NCBI GenBank assembly: GCA_051953655.1
Contig: JBQCIO010000082.1
Coordinates: 1 to 62,955, forward strand
Direction: 5' to 3'
From: JBQCHF01 sp051953655
Lineage (GTDB): Bacteria; Actinomycetota; Actinomycetes; Motilibacterales; Motilibacteraceae
Length of the DNA: 62,955 bases
The position numbers were made by a program, and so were the translations under genes. The notes under the pieces were generated by a model that had not been told where the DNA came from, ran no database searches, and was given only the letters and a program-made list of their open reading frames with translations. Below are positions 59,134 to 62,955 of the stretch, in pieces. The number at the start of each line of letters is the position of its first letter. Position 1 is the stretch's first letter.

Positions 59134-60281
59134 AGCGCCAGCTCCGTCAGCTCGATCCGGCGACCGTCGCGGCTGGAGGCCAGGCCGGCCTCGGCCAGCT
59201 GGAGCCCGCGGGCACCGGACAGCAGGTCGTAGCGGTGCTTGCGCCCGGCCACCACGTCCTGCACGAAGAGCTCCCACTGGGCCTTGAAGCCGTTGTCGAA
59301 CTCGGCGTTGTGGGGCACCGGAAGCCACTGGTCCCGGTAGCGCTGGGTCTCGGGCAGGTCCGGGTTCCACACCGGCTTCGGCGTGGCCGCCCGCGGCTGG
59401 GCGACGCACCGGTGCAGCCCGGCGACGGCGCTGCCGTGCGTGCCGTCCACCTGGAACTCGACCAGCTCGTCGCGGTGCACCCGCACGGCCCAGGAGGAGT
59501 TCACCTGCGCGACGACTCCGCCCTCGAGCTCGAAGATGCCGTAGGCGGCGTCGTCCGCGGTGGCCTCGTACTCCTGGCCCTGCTCGTCCCAGCGGCGGGG
59601 GATGTGCGTGACGGCCCGGGCGGTGACCGCCTCGACCCGGCCCACCAGCGCCTCGAGCACGTAGTTCCAGTGGCAGAACATGTCGGTGACGATGCCGCCG
59701 CCGTCCTCGGCCCGGTAGTTCCAGCTCGGGCGCTGGGCGCTCTGCCAGTCGCCCTCGAACACCCAGTAGCCGAACTCTCCGCGGATGGACAGAATCCGCC
59801 CGAAGAAGCCGCCGTCGACCAGGCGCTGCAGGGTGCGCAACCCTGGCAGGAACAGCTTGTCGTGCACCACGCCGTGCACGACCCCGGCCTGCTCGGCCAG
59901 CCGCGCCAGCTCCAGCCCCTCGGTCAGCGAGTCCGCGCTGGGCTTCTCGGTGTAGACGTGCTTGCCCGCCGCCAGCGCCTTGCGGATGGCCTCACCGCGC
60001 TGGTTGGTCAGCTGGGCGTCGAAGTAGACGTCCACCTGCGGGTCGGCGAGCACGGCGTCGACGTCGGTGCTCCAGCGGGCCACCTTGTGCTGCTCGGCCA
60101 GCTCGCGCAGCTTGCGCTCGCTGCGGCCCACCAGGATCGGCTCGAGCTGGACGCGCGTGCCGTCCGGCAGCGGGACGCCGCCGGCGTCGCGCAGGGCGAG
60201 CACGGACCGCACCAGGTGCTGTCGGTACCCCATGCGCCCGGTGACGCCGTTCATGGCGACGACGAGGGTGCGGTCGGACAT
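59130..60281 (-). CDS. Gfo/Idh/MocA-family oxidoreductase
   Basis: This 383-residue NAD(P)-dependent sugar oxidoreductase has an N-terminal Rossmann strand (LVVAMNGVTGRMGYRQHLVR), the family motif GKHVYTEKPSADSLTEGLEL (catalytic Lys in EKP), and a C-terminal region with GGGIVTDMFCHWNYVLEALV (catalytic Asp/His pair). It should oxidise a hydroxyl of a sugar or inositol. It is the first gene of the leftward operon and starts 50 nt from the LacI-type palindrome. Confidence 0.94.
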   Translation of the reverse strand: MSDRTLVVAMNGVTGRMGYRQHLVRSVLALRDAGGVPLPDGTRVQLEPILVGRSERKLRELAEQHKVARWSTDVDAVLADPQVDVYFDAQLTNQRGEAIRKALAAGKHVYTEKPSADSLTEGLELARLAEQAGVVHGVVHDKLFLPGLRTLQRLVDGGFFGRILSIRGEFGYWVFEGDWQSAQRPSWNYRAEDGGGIVTDMFCHWNYVLEALVGRVEAVTARAVTHIPRRWDEQGQEYEATADDAAYGIFELEGGVVAQVNSSWAVRVHRDELVEFQVDGTHGSAVAGLHRCVAQPRAATPKPVWNPDLPETQRYRDQWLPVPHNAEFDNGFKAQWELFVQDVVAGRKHRYDLLSGARGLQLAEAGLASSRDGRRIELTELAL

Positions 60282-60330
60282 GTCTGCTCCGTGGTCGGGT
60301 GGATGAGGCGGGCACGAGGTGGGCCCCGCG

Positions 60331-60344
60331 GGAAAGCGCTTTCC
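60331..60344. promoter_or_regulatory. LacI-family operator (perfect palindrome)
   Basis: GGAAAGCGCTTTCC is a perfect 14-bp palindrome with the central CG typical of LacI/CcpA-type operators. It lies between the divergent Gfo/Idh and 2-hydroxyacid dehydrogenase genes, about 50 and 74 nt from their starts, so it can control both. Confidence 0.88.
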
Positions 60345-60417
60345 AGACTAGGCTGGCGGGGCTGCCCGAGCAAGAGTCCAGCCATCACGAGGTGGCTGCC
60401 GGCCGTGAGGAGCTGCT

Positions 60418-61443
60418 GTGACGACGATGGAACCGACCACCAGGAGGCTGGTCGTGGTCATGGTGATGACGCCGCACCTGAAGGCCAAGCTCTTCGACGA
60501 CGCGGCCGTGGCCCGGCTGCACGCCGTCGCCGACGTTCGCGAGCCCGTTCTCGACTCCTTCGAAGGAGCTCGCGCGGACGAGGCGCTGGCCGCGGCGGAC
60601 GTGCTGCTCACCGGGTGGGGCTGCCCGCGGGTGGACGACGCCGTGCTGGCCCGCGCGCCCCGGCTGCGGGCGGTCATGCACGCCGCCGGCTCGGTGAAGG
60701 GGCACCTCGACCCGGTCTGCTGGGAGCGGGGGATCCTCGTCTCCTCGGCGGTGGCGGCCAACGCCCTCCCGGTGGCCGAGTTCGCCCTCGCCGCCGTCCT
60801 GTTCGCCGGCAAGGGGGTGCTCGCCCTCACCGACGACTACCGGACCCGGCGGGACTGGGTGCACCTGCAACGGGACTGGCCCGGCATCGGGAACTACCGG
60901 CGCGTCGTCGGCGTGGTCGGGGCCTCCCGGATCGGCCGCCGCCTGCTCGAGCTGCTGCGCCCGTTCGACCTGCAGGTGCTGCTGCACGACCCCTACGTCG
61001 ACGCGCTCGAGGCGGCGTCGCTCGGTGTCTGCGCGGTCGGGCTGGACGAGCTGCTCGCGGCCTCCGACGTCGTGACCCTGCACGCGCCGGCGGTGCCGGC
61101 CACCCGGCACATGCTGGACAGACGCCGGCTCGGGCTGATGCGCGACGGCGCGACGCTCGTCAACACCGCGCGGGGCTCGCTGGTGGACGGTGCCGCGCTG
61201 GAGGACGAGCTGGTCTCCGGCCGGCTCAGCGCGTTCCTCGACGTGACCGACCCCGACGTGCCGCCCGCGTCGTCGCCGCTGTGGGAGCTGCCCAACGTGC
61301 TGCTCACCCCGCACGTGGCCGGCGCGGCCGGCAACGAGCTGCGACGGCTCGGCGACCACGCCGTGGACGAGGTGGTGCGGTTCGCCGCCGGCCGGCCGCT
61401 GACCGGCGAGGTGCGGGCGGAGGACCTGGCGCGGATCGCCTAG
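60418..61443 (+). CDS. D-2-hydroxyacid dehydrogenase family protein
   Basis: This 341-residue protein has the NAD fold VVGVVGASRIGRRLLELLRP (Gly motif GASRIG), VTLHAPAVPATRHML, GATLVNTARGSLVDGAALED and LLTPHVAGAAGNEL with the catalytic His. It is of the phosphoglycerate/hydroxyacid-dehydrogenase type and probably interconverts a 2-keto and a 2-hydroxy acid derived from the sugar. GTG 60418 follows GTGAGGAG. It is divergent from the Gfo/Idh operon and probably controlled by the shared LacI operator. Confidence 0.93.
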   Translation: MTTMEPTTRRLVVVMVMTPHLKAKLFDDAAVARLHAVADVREPVLDSFEGARADEALAAADVLLTGWGCPRVDDAVLARAPRLRAVMHAAGSVKGHLDPVCWERGILVSSAVAANALPVAEFALAAVLFAGKGVLALTDDYRTRRDWVHLQRDWPGIGNYRRVVGVVGASRIGRRLLELLRPFDLQVLLHDPYVDALEAASLGVCAVGLDELLAASDVVTLHAPAVPATRHMLDRRRLGLMRDGATLVNTARGSLVDGAALEDELVSGRLSAFLDVTDPDVPPASSPLWELPNVLLTPHVAGAAGNELRRLGDHAVDEVVRFAAGRPLTGEVRAEDLARIA

Positions 61444-61491
61444 GGAGCTCTTGCGGCGCGCGCGAGGCCGAGACCGACCGAGGAAGGAGCC

Positions 61492-61523
61492 CGCCCACCC
61501 AGGAGAATCCTCCTGGGTGGGCG
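61492..61523. terminator. Bidirectional terminator hairpin
   Basis: A perfect 14-bp stem (CGCCCACCCAGGAG at 61492-61505 against 61510-61523) with an AATC loop lies after the hydroxyacid dehydrogenase. Confidence 0.88.
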
Positions 61524-61526
61524 AGC

Positions 61527-61550
61527 AATGATCACGGGGACGTGATCGTT
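61527..61550. terminator. Second hairpin of the convergent terminator region
   Basis: A 10-bp stem with one G-U pair (AATGATCACG at 61527-61536 against 61541-61550, loop GGGA) directly follows the 61492-61523 hairpin, making a tandem terminator between the dehydrogenase and the GH2 gene. Confidence 0.7.
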
Positions 61551-61599
61551 CCGAGCGGCCCCGGGGTGTTCTCTCCCCATGGCCGCCGCCGGCGGGGGG

Positions 61600-62955
61600 C
61601 GCCCGGCACGCCCCGACGCCGGCGGCGGCTTCCTCCGCGAGCGCTGCGCGCGAGCGCAGCACCGCGGCGTTCACGGTGGCGAGCACGGGCTCGGCCACCA
61701 GCGCGGAGAGGTCCAGCTCGGCGCGCGTGCGCACGTGCAGGTCGAGGACCTCGCCGGGCAGGAGGGTGAGGCAGCCCTCGTCGACCTCGGCGTCGGGCGC
61801 GAGCCGGTCGGCGTGCAGCACCAGGTCCCGGACCACCGACGTCGCCTCGACGCGCACCCGGTACCCGCCGGGCTCCGGTGCCGCCTGTGCGGCGAAGGCC
61901 ACCGGGGAGTAGGCGAGGTCTCGGTCCTCGGCGAAGAACCACAGACCACGCTGCTCGCCCGCGGTGGCGACCAGCACCTCCGACGTCGGGTCGGCCGCCG
62001 AGACCAGCGCGGCGGGCAGCCCGTGCTCGAGCACGCTGTGCGGGGCGACCACGACCGGTGCCACCAGCGCGTCGAGGAGCGAGCCGTCGAAGCCGTGCCG
62101 CTCCACCGAGAGCGTGGTCTCCCACGGCTCGTCGGACTGGTTCACCACGGCGGCGACGAGGCCGGTCTCGCGGGGCTGGAGGGTGACCAGCCGGTCGGCG
62201 AAGGCGCGCCGGAGGGCGTACCAGAGCGGCTTGCGGCGCTCCGCCCCGTCCACCGCAGCCCAGGAGATGACCGGCCAGCAGTCGTTGAGCTGCCACACGA
62301 TCGCCCCGGCCACGTGCGGCCAGCGGGACCGCCAGTGCTCCACGCCGAGCTGGATGGCCCGCGCCTGGTTCACCTGGGTGAGGTGGTGCCAGTCGTCGGT
62401 GCCGAAGCCCTCGCCGAAGTGGTCGGCCAGGCCGCGCAGCAGGTTCTCCTGGCCGAACTTGGCCTTCTGGTGCGCCACGACGCCGGAGGACTCCGGCGAC
62501 AGGGGCTCGTCCGCGACCGCCTCGCGGAGAGTCGCCCAGGCGGGCGGCGCCTGCCAGCCGAACTCGGAGACGAACGGCGGGGCGTAGTCGCGGTAGCCGG
62601 TGTAGTCCCGGCCGTTCCAGACGTCCCAGATGTGGATGCAGCCGTGGTCTGGGTCGTTCGGCGGCAGCTCGGCCGAGCCGGACCACGGGGAGCCGGCCCA
62701 GTAGTGGCGGGTCGGGTCCACCTCGGCCACGACGCGCGGTAGGAGGTCGTAGTAGTAGCCCAGCCCCCAGCGGCGGCCCTCGAGCGGCTCGCGCCAGTGC
62801 CAGACGTCGAAGCCCCAGATGTTCTCGTTGTTGCCGTTCCAGAGGACGAGGCTGGGGTGGGGGGTGAGGCGGGCGACGTTCTCGCGGGCCTCGGCCTCGA
62901 CCTCGGACCAGAGGGGTTCTTCCTCGGGGTAGGCGGCGCAGGCGAAGAGGAAGTC
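61600..62955 (-). CDS. Glycoside hydrolase family 2 (beta-mannosidase-like), C-terminal part, 3' end unclear
   Basis: The frame is open through the right edge, so the N-terminal half lies outside the window. The visible part includes the end of the GH2 barrel: PSLVLWNGNNENIWGF with the acid/base Glu in NNE, VSEFGWQAPP with the nucleophile Glu, and IVWQLNDCWPVISWAAVD, then beta-sandwich domains to VLATVNAAV. Beta-mannosidases normally end about there, but the frame has no stop at that place and stays open to 60385, across the terminator hairpins and the whole convergent dehydrogenase gene. I therefore give about 61600 as the probable coding end. A frameshift or lost stop near 61594-61673 is likely. 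The sugar-oxidation genes next to it fit catabolism of mannose-containing glycans or glycosides. Confidence 0.8.

Overview
The window is about 63 kb of very GC-rich DNA with frequent GTG starts, a TTG start, many 1-8 nt stop/start overlaps and AGGAGG-type ribosome binding sites. These traits, two 13E12-type (DUF222) HNH proteins, NarL-type two-component pairs and a large set of acyl-CoA dehydrogenases point to an actinobacterium, most likely a Geodermatophilaceae-like soil or rock genus (inference; no rRNA or marker gene is present). No tRNA, rRNA, CRISPR array or replication origin was recognised.

Layout. 1-17.2 kb is a mixed chromosomal region: the tail of an HNH protein, an F420/LLM-type oxidoreductase, a NarL-type sensor/regulator pair, a CPBP membrane protease, an NTF2-flavin monooxygenase divergent from a GAF-domain regulator with a 15-bp tandem repeat between them, a hybrid histidine kinase, a DUF488 protein, a secreted ScyD/NHL-type protein, a SnoaL-like protein, a lipoprotein GH3 hydrolase, an FMN reductase and a PilZ protein. 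17.2-34.0 kb is a dense acyl-CoA catabolic region: an acyl-CoA ligase, then a TetR-controlled operon (thiolase, SDR, HAD, SDR, MaoC hydratase, APH-type kinase, ACAD10/11-like dehydrogenase, and a probable two-subunit acyl-CoA dehydrogenase), then a second TetR-controlled set (two acyl-CoA dehydrogenases and a FadD ligase). 34.2-37.9 kb holds a membrane protein and a second NarL-type two-component pair. 37.9-47.3 kb is a PucR-type regulator divergent from a complete branched-chain-amino-acid-type (Liv) ABC transporter, followed by a further FadD and a further acyl-CoA dehydrogenase, so uptake, CoA activation and first oxidation are encoded together.

47.4-51.7 kb is a compact sulfur-stress locus: a CstR/CsoR-type repressor, a 38-residue Cys-rich protein, a small membrane protein, two single-domain rhodaneses, a persulfide dioxygenase-rhodanese fusion and a TauE/SafE exporter. 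Four copies of a TACCCCC-n-GGGGTA-like palindrome tie these promoters together. 51.7-55.7 kb is less ordered: a GNAT protein, a decayed IS5-type transposase, a P-loop NTPase in lower-GC DNA, a gene-poor gap and an intact 13E12 HNH protein. 55.9-62.96 kb is a sugar-catabolic locus: a LacI regulator, a sugar-phosphate isomerase/epimerase, DUF993 and Gfo/Idh/MocA enzymes in one operon, a divergent 2-hydroxyacid dehydrogenase with a perfect LacI-type operator between them, and the C-terminal part of a GH2 beta-mannosidase-like enzyme.

The most interesting systems are the HAD + APH-kinase + ACAD operon, which has as separate genes the three domains fused in eukaryotic ACAD10 and resembles bacterial 4-hydroxyacyl-CoA (levulinate-type) catabolism, and the persulfide-sensing locus with its four repeated operators and two small uncharacterised proteins.
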